DNA of 64,000 nt from Erwinia_E haradaeae_I (GCF_900698925.1 NZ_LR217713.1:310001-374000), one strand, 5' to 3'. Counted from the stretch's first letter, positions 9,971-19,547 are shown. Made by a program: numbers and translations. Notes: a model not told the origin generated them from the letters alone.

Positions 9971-10548
9971 TTATAACTGTTTTTTACTTTGCTTAATAAG
10001 TAAAGGTACATCTCTTAGACCATCTAATATCCAGTCTGCAATTGTTTTAGAGTTTGTTGAATTAATGATATTTTGGTTTTGAATTAATATCTTTGTTCCA
10101 ATACCAGCAGCTTTTGCTGCTTGCATGTCCTCGATCTTATCTCCTATCATATAGGAATTGAGCATATTAATACGCAACTTTTTTTGAGCAGCAAGAAGCA
10201 TACCTGGTTTTGGTTTACGACAGTCGCATGATTGTCGGAATTTTTCTATTACTGCATTAGGATGATGAGGACAAAAATAGATAGCTGTTAAATGAATATG
10301 ATGTTTTTTAAGAAACGAAGACATCCAAAGCGTTAATCTCATGAATTTATCTTCACTAAAAATACCACGACCAATACCAGATTGGTTGGTTATTAACACT
10401 AAAATAAACCCCATTGTTATTAGTTCGTGCATTGCCTCAATAGCTCCATCAATAAATTCAAAATTGTTACTATCTGAGATGTATCCGTGATCGATGTTAA
10501 TTGTCCCATCTCGATCAAAAAAATTGCTGGTACTTTATTTAGATTCAT
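9971..10548 (-). pseudogene. gmhB: gmhB (heptose-1,7-bisphosphate phosphatase), frameshifted in a poly-A tract
   Basis: GmhB removes a phosphate from heptose-1,7-bisphosphate in ADP-heptose (LPS inner core) synthesis. From ATG 10546-10548 the first ten codons match GmhB (VPAIF). The frame then breaks at the A7 run 10517-10523 (T7 on the coding strand) and hits a stop after 42 codons. Restoring one base gives FFDRDGTIN, the HAD nucleophile motif, and a continuous protein of about 192 aa (E. coli 191). Downstream, LITNQSGIGRG, the zinc-binding CPHHP and CDCRKPKPGM, and GDKIEDMQAA are all intact. So only one base is missing, and the rest is well conserved. It may be a fresh pseudogene or be rescued by polymerase slippage, as known for Buchnera and Blochmannia. 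The alternative internal start (10432) would lack the catalytic aspartates. Confidence 0.9.
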
Positions 10549-12552
10549 TGTTTTCCAATCTGATTGTTTTTATGTAGTGACAAATAGAAGTAATTAAAAA
10601 TTTTTAATAAATAAGGAAGGCTTTATCAGTATCTTTGAGATGTTTTACATACTGTAATCACATGTATCTATATACATGATATATGATTTTATATCCATTT
10701 TTAATATAGAGTCTTATGTCTACTCTAGTGAGTATAGTTATATAAATTCAGAAGAGTGACTATGTTTATGCATTAACGTCATGACATTGGAGGTTATCAT
10801 AATAGTAAAATTAGATTAAACTTTTTATTACAGTAAAATATTATAAATATTTATTTTTTTATATGGCTATCTCATGTGTTTAATGAACTAATCATTCTTA
10901 GTGTATAGATTAGTATGTTACTACTACGTTGTTATTATTGTTTATTTCTAATAAAGAAGATGTATCATGATCAATATTATTTGATAATTAAATTTAATGA
11001 TTTTATAAATAGTATTTATTATTTTTTTTCATATTCTTGATGCGATGTAAAAGGATGAATTTCATTTCATATTATAATTTATTTTTAAATAATCGTTATA
11101 TTTTGGGTATATTTAGTTTGAATTATGTTTCTAGGTCTAAAGAATATTGATTTTGTATCGTATGTTGATAAAGTGTAGGTTTATTCGCGTGCATTGTCTT
11201 TAATGATGATTAATTTAAGATTTGATATATGATAAAAAACGCTTGTTTAATATAAACAATATAATTGATGTATCAGAAAGATCGGTTTTATACCAGAATA
11301 TTTTCTATTTCTATCCTCAGGGGTCTAAAGTCTAAATATTTATCAGAAGTGAAACTAATAACTTGTTTAATGGAATTCTTTGTGTATGAACAAAGGTGTG
11401 TTTTTTTGATTCAACATTGATTAAACAGGAGAGGTTTGTCTTATGAGCTAATAGTTCATATTAGTCTAATATTTGATTTATTAATATATCTGCATGTAAA
11501 GATTATTCAAGAAAGAGAAGAGAATGAGCCAGTGGTTATTTTTTAATATAATGCAATCATTATATTCAATAATAGATTCTGTATTACATTAATTGTAAAA
11601 TAAAATAAAATAAAAAATGTAGTATATATGAATTAAATGACATTATCAATAATATGAAAAAAGAGATATCTTATTAAGATAAGATTTATTGCCGTTAGAC
11701 TATCATCAATCGCTTGTGCAATAAGTTTAAGATTATTCACGATTATATCTGATATATATAGGATGTTTGAATTAATTATTGATTATCTTATATATTGGAA
11801 AAATATCATTGATATAGGTATATAGATATATACTGCATCATTTACATATTAGGAGTTACTAGTATTAATAGTTTTGGTAATTCGATTAATTTTTTAAAAC
11901 ATTAAGTTGTTCATAATGTATCATTGTTTATTTTTTGTAAGTAAAGGTCGTTTTTCTATATTTATATTTTTTATCTGGAGCTTCATAGTTGTATCATAGT
12001 TTGTCTAAAATTTAATAATTTTATATTGATAAGGGAATTATAAAAAATTAATATTTTATATTAGATGATTGATGACTCATCATACCTGGCATTATGATAC
12101 ACGAATATAATATTTCTATTATTATTATGATGAAATATATCATAATATATGTTTCAGTTTATTTTTATATATAATTTTCTAATAATATTAAATTATTAGG
12201 TATTCTTTATATTTATAACTGTCTTAAATTAAGTTACTTACGTAGTACGATATGGCTTAAGAAATTATGTTCATAATATAAAAGTTATGATATTTTTTAA
12301 TGATATTGTAAATATCTTATATACAAATAGGATTGTAAATTATCTAGTAATGTGTTGGTATAAGAAAGTTTGTATAAGAAATATGTATATACAAGAGAAA
12401 AAGTCTCAATTTTTTATAATAGATTTTTTTATAATAGATATTTATTTAAACATCTATATAATGAACCATTATAGATAGTTATTGAGAAAACATCCACCAA
12501 ATTAGATTTTATTTCTCACTCAGTTTTGCACAACATTAAATTAAATGTATTG
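10549..12552. other. gene-less stretch between gmhB and map
   Basis: Two kilobases with no recognised gene; a divergent metN would be expected beside gmhB by E. coli synteny, but no ABC-transporter motif is visible. Seen here are a (TAAAA)4 run at 11596-11615, a 14-bp duplication (12410-12423 and 12425-12438), several short hairpins, and a 36-codon ORF with an SD (annotated separately). An open frame at 12287-12478 has random A/T-driven composition and is not called. Confidence 0.5.
11427..11566 (+). other. candidate 36-codon micro-ORF with SD and 3' hairpin
   Basis: AGGAGAGG (11427-11434) is followed by TTG 11436, opening a 36-codon frame that stops with TAA 11544-11546. The product is a hydrophobic half (SYELIVHISLIFDLLIYLHV) and then an acidic/basic tail (KIIQEREENEPVVIF). 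A 9-bp perfect hairpin with a 4-nt loop (11545-11566) overlaps the stop. An alternative ATG (11443) gives only two codons. I recognise no family. It may be a microprotein or the start of a decayed gene; TTG use and isolation weaken the call. Confidence 0.25.
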
Positions 12553-13338
12553 TTAACCAACTAATGTTGGAATCATTTCATTTTGACGAAGAGTTAAAAT
12601 TTCATAGCCATTCTGAGTTACGAGAATAGTATGTTCGTATTGTGCTGATAGACTATGGTCGTGAGTTTTAACTGTCCAGCCATCTTTCATAATTCGAACT
12701 TGACAGTTACCAACGTTAACCATGGGTTCAATGGTAAATATCATGCCTGGTTGTAGAATTATGCCATTATCATAAGATTTATAATGAAGAACCTGCGGGT
12801 CTTCATGAAAGTTTTTTCCAATACCGTGACCACAATATTCACGTACTACTGAGAATCCGTGTTTTTCAACAAATTTTTGAATATGATACCCTAGTGTATG
12901 CAAGCGAAGTCCTGGTTTTACAAGTTGAATTGCATAGTAAAGACTTTTTTGCGTTATATCACAAAGCTTATATGCTTGGGTGCTGGTGTTACCAACTATA
13001 AACATGGTAGAGGTGTCTCCATGGTAATCATCTTTAAGTACTGTAACGTCAATGTTTACAATATCACCATTTTTTAAGATTTGATTTTCACTAGGGATGC
13101 CGTGACAAACAACATCATTAACTGAAATGCATACAGATTTTGGAAAACCACGATACCCTAAGCAGGCAGCAACAGCCTGTTGTGTATTCATGATATAATT
13201 GTGACAAAGACGATCTAATTCAGAAGTACTAACGTCTTGGATAACATATGGTTGAATCATTTCAAGGACTTCTGCTGCTAGAGTGCCGGCTATTCTCATT
13301 TTTTTTATTTCTTTATTAGTTTTGATGGGAATATTCAT
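12553..13338 (-). CDS. map: Map, methionine aminopeptidase type I
   Basis: Removes the initiator methionine from new proteins; essential in bacteria. The 261-aa pita-bread-fold enzyme is close to E. coli (264). All five metal ligands can be seen: Asp in NIDVTVLKDD and in HGDTSTMF, His in GHGIGKNFHEDP, Glu in FTIEPMVN and in QYEHTILV. The substrate-binding His of VCHGIPS is also present. It is divergent from rpsB as in E. coli, but the gap is 1.35 kb, far longer than usual. Its 3' end contains a small 5-bp hairpin (12557-12570) just before the stop. Confidence 0.97.
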   Translation of the reverse strand: MNIPIKTNKEIKKMRIAGTLAAEVLEMIQPYVIQDVSTSELDRLCHNYIMNTQQAVAACLGYRGFPKSVCISVNDVVCHGIPSENQILKNGDIVNIDVTVLKDDYHGDTSTMFIVGNTSTQAYKLCDITQKSLYYAIQLVKPGLRLHTLGYHIQKFVEKHGFSVVREYCGHGIGKNFHEDPQVLHYKSYDNGIILQPGMIFTIEPMVNVGNCQVRIMKDGWTVKTHDHSLSAQYEHTILVTQNGYEILTLRQNEMIPTLVG

Positions 13339-14689
13339 TTTTTTTCCAAGTTGATAATTATTTTTTGTTAACCAGTGCTATCATTTTATTAGTAAGTATT
13401 AGCAAAGATGTAATTAATATGGCAAAACAATTTATTTCATGCTAGAAAGCATGAGTGGAGATTTGTAGTAACTCTAATCATTTTCATGTTATTTTCGGCT
13501 CGATATTAAATCTCAAATTAACTGACAGATTGTATTTCTATATTAATGAAAATATATGTTTCTAGTTTTAGAAAAATTAGTTCATCATGAGTGTTGATTT
13601 TATTCATTATGTTTAAATGGGTTTTTTAGTACTTAGATGAATAAGGTTGTCCTGAAGTATTCTGTAAATAAAAATCTTTAAGATCAAAAGTCATTATAAT
13701 ACATGACTATGAATTAGAGTAGTTGTCTAGTTATCAAAAATATTAGGCGATTTTTTTAAGATATAAATCTCTTTATATACATTACTATACCAGTGTTAAC
13801 TGGTAGTTAAAATCAAGATTCAAGTAAAACACTCTAAGGATGTAGATGATTCGTTTAGATGCATCAGGTATATTATATTTTTAGCTAAGTATCCGTAAAA
13901 TATTATTTGTAATTTTCATATTACTTATAGAATCAAAAAGAAGCGCTGAAGTTAAGTGATGGGTTGTGATTTTTATGGATTTAATAATGGTAAAATAAGG
14001 GTGCAGAATTTAAAGATTGGTATTGTGTAAATTTAATTTAGCGCTTGCATAAAAGTAGTAAACAGTTTTTCAATATTCAAAGTGTGACAGATTTATCTTA
14101 TTTTTTTATAATCGAAAGCGATGATGCTCTGAATTAGGGTAAAAAAACTATAATATTCCGTTTTTTAACTATAATGTTCATTTAGATGTGTAGCTGTTTC
14201 TACGTATAATAGATTCTTTATTTGTTCATTATTTCTTAATAATGTAAATCGTATTTTAATCAAGAAGATATTTCTTAAAATACTAAATGCAATGATGGAA
14301 AAAAGTTAAGATATTGTATTGTGGTCGTTGGTAGTTATGCCTGAATTCAAAAGAAAAGATAGGTGGCTGTTGTGAGGATATGAGTTTTTTTATTTAGGTT
14401 TTATAATAACTAGGCATTAGATTAGAGATGGATGGTTGGTGTATATCGTGTTTTGTTAGATAGGACTTAACTGGAACGTCTATATTGATTTAGGGTTAAG
14501 GTAAAAATTAGTTGTGCTAGCGATTATAATAATAAGTTTATATAATTATTAGTATATTTAAGACTATATCTACAATAAACTGATCAACATTAAATATATT
14601 TTTATTTTTATTTCATAAAAAATGAAAACTCCTACATTATAGAATACCTAGTACTTGGATTTTAAACAATTATATTTATAGAGGTGATC
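13339..14689. other. long map-rpsB divergent intergenic region
   Basis: Should hold divergent promoters and the rpsB leader, where S2 autoregulation acts in E. coli. I could not place a convincing promoter. TATAAT occurs at 14525-14530, and two similar TATAAT-containing repeats lie near 14149 and 14170, but without good -35 boxes. GAGGTG (14681-14686) is the rpsB ribosome site. About 1 kb is more than the ancestral spacer and holds no recognisable gene. Confidence 0.45.
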
Positions 14690-15433
14690 ATGGTAACGAT
14701 TTCCATGCACGACATGTTACAAGCTGGTGTTCATTTTGGCCACCAGACGCGTTATTGGAATCCAAAGATGAAGCCATTTATCTTTGGTTCCCGTAATAAG
14801 GTGCATATTATTAATCTTGAGAAAACTGTTCCTATGTTTAATGAGGCTTTATCTGAATTAAAAAAGATATCATCTCGTAAAGGAAAAATTCTTTTTGTTG
14901 GCACTAAACGTGCTGCAAGCGCATCTATCAAGGAACATGCTATCAATTGCAATCAATTTTTTGTAAATCACCGGTGGCTAGGTGGCATGCTAACTAATTG
15001 GAAAACTGTGCGACAGTCGATTAAGCATCTAAAAGATTTAGAAATTCAGTCTCAGGATGGTACTTTTGATAAGTTGACAAAGAAAGAAGTTCTGATTCGT
15101 GCTGGTAAGTTAGCCAAGCTTGAGAATAGTTTAGGTGGAATTAAAGAAATGGGGGGTCTTCCAGATGCGCTTTTTGTGGTCGATGCTTATCATGAAGAGA
15201 TTGCTATCAAAGAAGCAAATAATTTAGGGATTCCAGTTTTTGCTATTGTTGATACTAACTCGAATCCAGATGGTGTCGATTTTATTATTCCCGGAAACGA
15301 TGACGCAATTCGCGCAGTTAGTCTGTACTTAAATATAGTGGAAAATGTAGTGTCTGAAGGGTTATTTCTAAATACACCACAAAATTTAGAAGAAGTCCAT
15401 ATGATTTCTAAGGAAGAAAACTTACTATCTTAG
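14690..15433 (+). CDS. rpsB: RpsB, 30S ribosomal protein S2
   Basis: Protein S2 of the small ribosomal subunit, needed for S1 binding and translation initiation. The 247 aa compare with 241 in E. coli. Conserved stretches include AGVHFGHQTRYWNPKMKPF, HIINLEKTVPMFNEAL, FVNHRWLGGMLTNW and FAIVDTNSNPDGVDF. ATG 14690 was chosen over the in-frame GTG 14684 because GAGGTG then sits at proper spacing and the family start (M-x-T-I/V-S-M) matches. It heads the translation/envelope block; tsf follows after 185 nt, as in E. coli where the two are co-transcribed. Confidence 0.98.
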   Translation: MVTISMHDMLQAGVHFGHQTRYWNPKMKPFIFGSRNKVHIINLEKTVPMFNEALSELKKISSRKGKILFVGTKRAASASIKEHAINCNQFFVNHRWLGGMLTNWKTVRQSIKHLKDLEIQSQDGTFDKLTKKEVLIRAGKLAKLENSLGGIKEMGGLPDALFVVDAYHEEIAIKEANNLGIPVFAIVDTNSNPDGVDFIIPGNDDAIRAVSLYLNIVENVVSEGLFLNTPQNLEEVHMISKEENLLS

Positions 15434-15618
15434 GTATAGATTATTTTTACTATATAGAAGTTGAAGGTATTTTACTTAAAAAGTTTGTAATTTACAGTGT
15501 AAGATGTATGGGTGTTGTATAGTTTTTAAAACAGGGGGGAATAAATCTTCAAAGCTATATTTTAGATTTAATTTATAAATATATGATTCATAGAGTCGAG
15601 TAAACTGAGGGCGAGATT

Positions 15619-16419
15619 ATGGTAGATATTACAAGTTCTTTAGTAAAAGAATTGCGTGAGCGCACGAATGCAGGAATTGTTGACTGCAAGCAAGCTCTGA
15701 CTGTATCTTCTGGTAATATTGAATTAGCAATTGAAAATATGCGTAAATCTGGAGCTATTAAAGCCGCAAAAAAAACAGGAAATGCTGTCTCAGAAGGAAT
15801 AGTAAACATAAAAACTCAAAGTAATTACGGTGTAATGATTGAGGTCAATTGTGAAACTGATTTTGTAGCTAAACATTCTAGTTTTCAGTTGTTTGTGAAT
15901 CGAGTTCTTAATTCTGCTTTTTCTGATAAGATTAATGATCTTATGGTTTTAAGAGCTAATTTTGAAGAAGAACGCATAAAACTTATTGTGACGATGGGTG
16001 AAAATATTAACATTCGTCGCTTAGCTGTGATAGAGGGTCAATTAATAAGTTATTACTTACATAACACGCGTATTGGAGTTCTTCTTTCTACGATTTCAGC
16101 TGATACAGAATTTTCTAAACAAATTGCCATGCATATTGCAGCAAGTCAACCTGAATATATAACGCCAGAGGATATATCTAAAGAGGTAATACAGAATGAG
16201 CATGAAATTCAGTTAGGTATCGCTATGAAATCTGGCAAGTCAAAAGAAATTTCTGAAAAAATAATCAAAGGTCGCATGCAGAAATTTATGGATAGCATAT
16301 CACTTACCGGCCAGACTTTTATTTTGGATCAGAGTAAGACTATAGGTCAGTGTTTAAAAGAAAAAAATGCATCTGTTGTGGATTTTATACGATTTCAAGT
16401 TGGTGATGCTATTAGATAA
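15619..16419 (+). CDS. tsf: Tsf, elongation factor Ts (short C-terminus)
   Basis: Guanine-nucleotide exchange factor for EF-Tu. The N-terminal UBA-like domain (VKELRERTNAGIVDCKQAL), the TDFV motif that opens the EF-Tu nucleotide site, and the dimerisation subdomain are all present. At 266 aa it lacks about 17 residues of the E. coli C-terminal module, ending at FQVGDAIR. No clear frameshift continuation follows. In E. coli the C-terminal module contacts EF-Tu helix D, so the loss may weaken but probably not abolish exchange. The start codon ATG follows GAGGGCGAG. An 8-bp stem with a 15-nt loop (16410-16440) overlaps the stop. Confidence 0.97.
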   Translation: MVDITSSLVKELRERTNAGIVDCKQALTVSSGNIELAIENMRKSGAIKAAKKTGNAVSEGIVNIKTQSNYGVMIEVNCETDFVAKHSSFQLFVNRVLNSAFSDKINDLMVLRANFEEERIKLIVTMGENINIRRLAVIEGQLISYYLHNTRIGVLLSTISADTEFSKQIAMHIAASQPEYITPEDISKEVIQNEHEIQLGIAMKSGKSKEISEKIIKGRMQKFMDSISLTGQTFILDQSKTIGQCLKEKNASVVDFIRFQVGDAIR

Positions 16420-16440
16420 AAAGAATCAAATAATCTAATA
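16410..16440 (+). terminator. hairpin over the tsf stop codon
   Basis: Eight-bp perfect arms (16410-16417 and 16433-16440) enclose 15 nt that include the rest of the stop. There is no strong U-tract after it. It may be a weak terminator or a stabilising 3' end between tsf and pyrH. Confidence 0.25.
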
Positions 16441-16612
16441 TAAGATCCAATCTTGATAAGAATATCTTAATAGCTCAACAAGTATCAATTGGTATCTAAT
16501 ACAGTAAATATTGATTTCAATCATTCAAGAATTTTGATATTAACATAGTACTCTTAAGATGATATCAGAACATAGTGACATTTTACTAAAGGTGTCATCT
16601 AGGGGAATAAGA

Positions 16613-17338
16613 ATGAACACTAATACCAAACTTGTGTATCAACGGGTGCTTCTTAAGCTTAGTGGAGAAGCGTTAAAAGGTTCTGAAGTGTTTGGTCTTG
16701 ACGCCAAAATACTTGAAAGGATCGCAATGGAACTAAAAGAATTAGTAGCATTGGGTGCTCAGATTGGTATAGTGATTGGCGGAGGAAATTTCTTTCGTGG
16801 ATCTGGATTATCGAAAGCTGGGATTAATCGTGTCATTGCTGACCACATGGGGATGTTAGCAACAGTTATGAATGGTTTAGCTATGTTGGATGCTTTAAAT
16901 CGTGTTTATGTAAATACCTCTCTTATGTCTTCTATCCCTCTAAATGGGTTATGTGATAGCTATAGCTGGTCTAAAGCTATGCGATTGCTGTATAATAATC
17001 GAGTGGTAATTTTTTCTTCTGGTACTGGTAATCCATTTTTTACTACTGACTCTGCTGCTTGCTTACGTGGTATTGAAATTGAGGCAGATATAGTATTAAA
17101 AGCGACCAAAGTAGATGGTGTTTATTCTTCTGATCCGAAGAATGATCCGGGAGCAGTGTTATATGAGAAACTTTCTTATTCTGATGTCTTAAAGAAAGAA
17201 TTAACAGTTATGGATTTAGCAGCTTTTATGTTGGCTCGAGATTATTCACTTCCTATTTGCGTATTTAATATAAATAAACTTGGTGCGCTTCGTCGTGTTC
17301 TTATGGGTGAAAAAGAAGGCACACTGATTATGCACTAA
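16613..17338 (+). CDS. pyrH: PyrH, UMP kinase
   Basis: Hexameric bacterial UMP kinase making UDP for RNA, UDP-sugars and CTP. The 241 aa equal the E. coli length. Visible motifs are LKLSGEAL (ATP lysine), VIGGGNFFRG, ADHMGMLATVMNG, SAGTGNPFFTTD-like SSGTGNPFFTTD, and KATKVDGVYS. The start at ATG 16613 is supported by AGGGG 7 nt upstream and by family length; the frame is open back to 16559 without homology. It lies between tsf and frr in ancestral order. UDP made here feeds Ugd and lipid A synthesis encoded nearby. Confidence 0.98.
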   Translation: MNTNTKLVYQRVLLKLSGEALKGSEVFGLDAKILERIAMELKELVALGAQIGIVIGGGNFFRGSGLSKAGINRVIADHMGMLATVMNGLAMLDALNRVYVNTSLMSSIPLNGLCDSYSWSKAMRLLYNNRVVIFSSGTGNPFFTTDSAACLRGIEIEADIVLKATKVDGVYSSDPKNDPGAVLYEKLSYSDVLKKELTVMDLAAFMLARDYSLPICVFNINKLGALRRVLMGEKEGTLIMH

Positions 17339-17462
17339 GATTTGTTTGGATATTGGAAAGTACGTATCTCTCTAAGAGATATTAAAAAATACTTTATATG
17401 AAAGTGTTCTAAATTTTCTAGTAGTATATAGGAAATTTTATATAGAATCTAAGGAATAGCAT

Positions 17463-18020
17463 TTGATTAACGATATTAAAAAAGATATAGAAATACGCAT
17501 GGAAAAATGTGTAGAAGTGTTGATTACTCAGGTGCGTAAAGTTCGAACTGGGCGTGCTGCACCATCTCTTCTAGATGGTATCATGATTAACTACTATGGT
17601 TCTTTAACTCCACTTTCTCAACTGTCTAGCATAACTGTGGAGAATTCGCACACTTTAAAAATTAATCTCTTTGATCCCTCAATGAGTTCTTTAGTTGAGA
17701 AAGCCATTACTACCTCTGATCTTGGTTTAAACCCAAGATCAGAGGTAGGGGGCATTCGAGTTCCATTACCAACATTGACTGAAGAGCGTCGTCATAAATT
17801 AATTAAATTGGTTCGAGGTGAAGCAGAGAAAGGTCGTATAGCTGTACGTAATGTACGACGTGACGTAAATGATAAACTAAAAATATTAATTAAAAATAAA
17901 AAGATAAATGAAGAAAATTCTCGTCATATACAAGATATGATACAAAAAAAAACTGGTATCTTTATTAAGAAAATCGATTGCATATTGGTAGAGAAAGAAA
18001 AAGAGTTATTAGATTTTTAG
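17463..18020 (+). CDS. frr: Frr, ribosome recycling factor
   Basis: Splits post-termination ribosomes together with EF-G. The 185 aa equal E. coli RRF. Conserved parts are KVRTGRAAPSLLDGI, the NVRRDVNDK helix and the C-terminal KEKELLDF. The start is TTG (AAGGA 8-12 nt upstream). Codons 83-96 form a 16-bp perfect inverted repeat: the left arm encodes the conserved TSDLG, while the right arm encodes PRSEVG, where E. coli has NSAGSD. This suggests the right arm was rewritten by templated copying of the left. Another 15-bp hairpin begins 11 nt after the stop. Confidence 0.97.
   Translation: MINDIKKDIEIRMEKCVEVLITQVRKVRTGRAAPSLLDGIMINYYGSLTPLSQLSSITVENSHTLKINLFDPSMSSLVEKAITTSDLGLNPRSEVGGIRVPLPTLTEERRHKLIKLVRGEAEKGRIAVRNVRRDVNDKLKILIKNKKINEENSRHIQDMIQKKTGIFIKKIDCILVEKEKELLDF
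17710..17748 (+). repeat. 16-bp perfect inverted repeat inside frr
   Basis: Arms 17710-17725 and 17733-17748 are exact reverse complements, with a 7-nt loop (17726-17732). The repeat lies wholly inside the coding region. In mRNA it would form a stable stem containing several G:C pairs. Confidence 0.9.
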
Positions 18021-18030
18021 TATGTTATCG

Positions 18031-18066
18031 ATTATTAATTTGATTACTGAGAATCAAATTAATAAT
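18031..18066 (+). terminator. 15-bp perfect hairpin after frr
   Basis: Arms 18031-18045 and 18052-18066 pair perfectly around a 6-nt loop, starting 11 nt after the frr stop. No U-tract follows, so it is not a standard intrinsic terminator. A second 6-bp hairpin follows near 18072-18084. It could end or protect the frr transcript ahead of dxr. Confidence 0.5.
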
Positions 18067-18161
18067 GCAGAATCACTTTAAGTGAGATACAAGCTGTTTA
18101 CCAAACGTATTGTTTTCCTTTACATTTGAGACTACTAAATTTTATTTTCTTGAGTAAAAGA

Positions 18162-19361
18162 ATGAAAAAATTAACTATCCTCGGTTCCACTGGATCTATT
18201 GGTAGGAGTACTTTATCTGTAGTACGAAAAAATCCTCATCTGTTTATTATTAAAGCTCTGGTTGCTGATAAAAATGTTAAGATGATAGCAGAGCAGTGTT
18301 GTGAATTTCGTCCTGATTTTGCGGTTATGTCTGATAAAGTAGCTGCAAATAAACTTCGTGAGATCTTAATGCATATTAAGATTCCTACCGAGGTGTTAGG
18401 TGGTGAACAAGCTATCAGTGAAATTGCTTCTTTAGATGATGTTGATCAGGTTATGATTGCCATGGTAGGTATAGCAGCTTTATTACCAGCTCTCTCTGCT
18501 ATTAAGTCTGGCAAACAGGTTTTGTTAGCAAATAAAGAGTCATTAGTAAGTGGTGGTCGTTTTTTAGTAGAGGCCGTAAGAGATTCTACTGCGCAACTTT
18601 TACCGATAGATAGTGAGCATAATGCTATTTTTCAGAGTCTACCTTATTATGTACAGAAAAATCTTGGTGTTTTATCGACAGAGAACAATGGTATTAAGAA
18701 TATTATTCTTACAGGTTCTGGGGGTCCGTTCCGTGAGATATCATTGTCGAAATTAGATCAAATCACACCAGATCAAGCTTGCTTGCATCCAAACTGGTCA
18801 ATGGGTCAGAAGATTTCAATTGATTCAGCTACAATGATGAATAAAGGGTTAGAATACATTGCAGTTAAGTGGTTATTTAATGTTTCTTTTTCTCAGATTG
18901 AAGTTATTCTTCATCCACAGTCTGTCATTCATTCTATGATTCGTTACTGTGATGGTAGTGTAATAGCACAGATGAGTGCTCCTGATATGCGTGTACCTAT
19001 TTCTTATGCGATGGGTTGGCCTTATCGAATAGAATCTGGTTCATCCTCTCTGAATTTTAAGAATATTGCAGCGCTCACTTTTTCTGAACCGGATTATTCA
19101 CGTTATCCCTGTTTGAAGCTGGCAATTGAGGCTGGTTTATCTGGTCCAGCAAGCACAATTATATTGAATGCTGCTAATGAAATTGCGGTAGCAGCATTTT
19201 TAGCTTCAGAAATTGGTTTTACTGATATAGCTAGACTAAATAGAATGGTCTTAGAGAATCTACTCTGCAGAGAACCAGGAAGTATTGAAGAGGTTCTTGC
19301 TATTGATTACGAGGCTCGTTCCGTATCAAGAGAATTACTTAAGAATTTTCCCTTAAAGTAA
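18162..19361 (+). CDS. dxr: Dxr (IspC), DXP reductoisomerase
   Basis: Converts 1-deoxy-D-xylulose-5-phosphate to 2-C-methyl-erythritol-4-phosphate with NADPH, the first committed step of isoprenoid synthesis. The 399 aa compare with 398 in E. coli. Seen are the NADPH motif LGSTGSIGRST, ANKESLV, the metal ligands in PIDSEHNAIFQ and NKGLEYI, the flexible-loop HPNWSMG and substrate-binding NAANEIAVAAF. ATG 18162 matches the family start; the upstream in-frame extension to TTG 18126 does not. The ribosome site is weak. Its product feeds UppS immediately downstream. Confidence 0.97.
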   Translation: MKKLTILGSTGSIGRSTLSVVRKNPHLFIIKALVADKNVKMIAEQCCEFRPDFAVMSDKVAANKLREILMHIKIPTEVLGGEQAISEIASLDDVDQVMIAMVGIAALLPALSAIKSGKQVLLANKESLVSGGRFLVEAVRDSTAQLLPIDSEHNAIFQSLPYYVQKNLGVLSTENNGIKNIILTGSGGPFREISLSKLDQITPDQACLHPNWSMGQKISIDSATMMNKGLEYIAVKWLFNVSFSQIEVILHPQSVIHSMIRYCDGSVIAQMSAPDMRVPISYAMGWPYRIESGSSSLNFKNIAALTFSEPDYSRYPCLKLAIEAGLSGPASTIILNAANEIAVAAFLASEIGFTDIARLNRMVLENLLCREPGSIEEVLAIDYEARSVSRELLKNFPLK

Positions 19362-19547
19362 TTTGGTGTAATTTCATTATTATAGTTAATTGTGAGCAAT
19401 ATAGAGAGATGGTATAGTTGTTCTATAAATTTGTAAACGCTACAGCGTAGCCCAATCAATTCAGCCTATATAATTGCAGATATTCAATATGAACGGAGTG
19501 ACAGATTTCAGAATGTATTCATTTCTGAATTAAAGGAATTATTACGT

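Noticed and set aside
12287..12478. Plus-strand 63-aa open frame
   Set aside because: Contains the 14-bp duplication and low-complexity Ile/Tyr/Phe runs; no SD.
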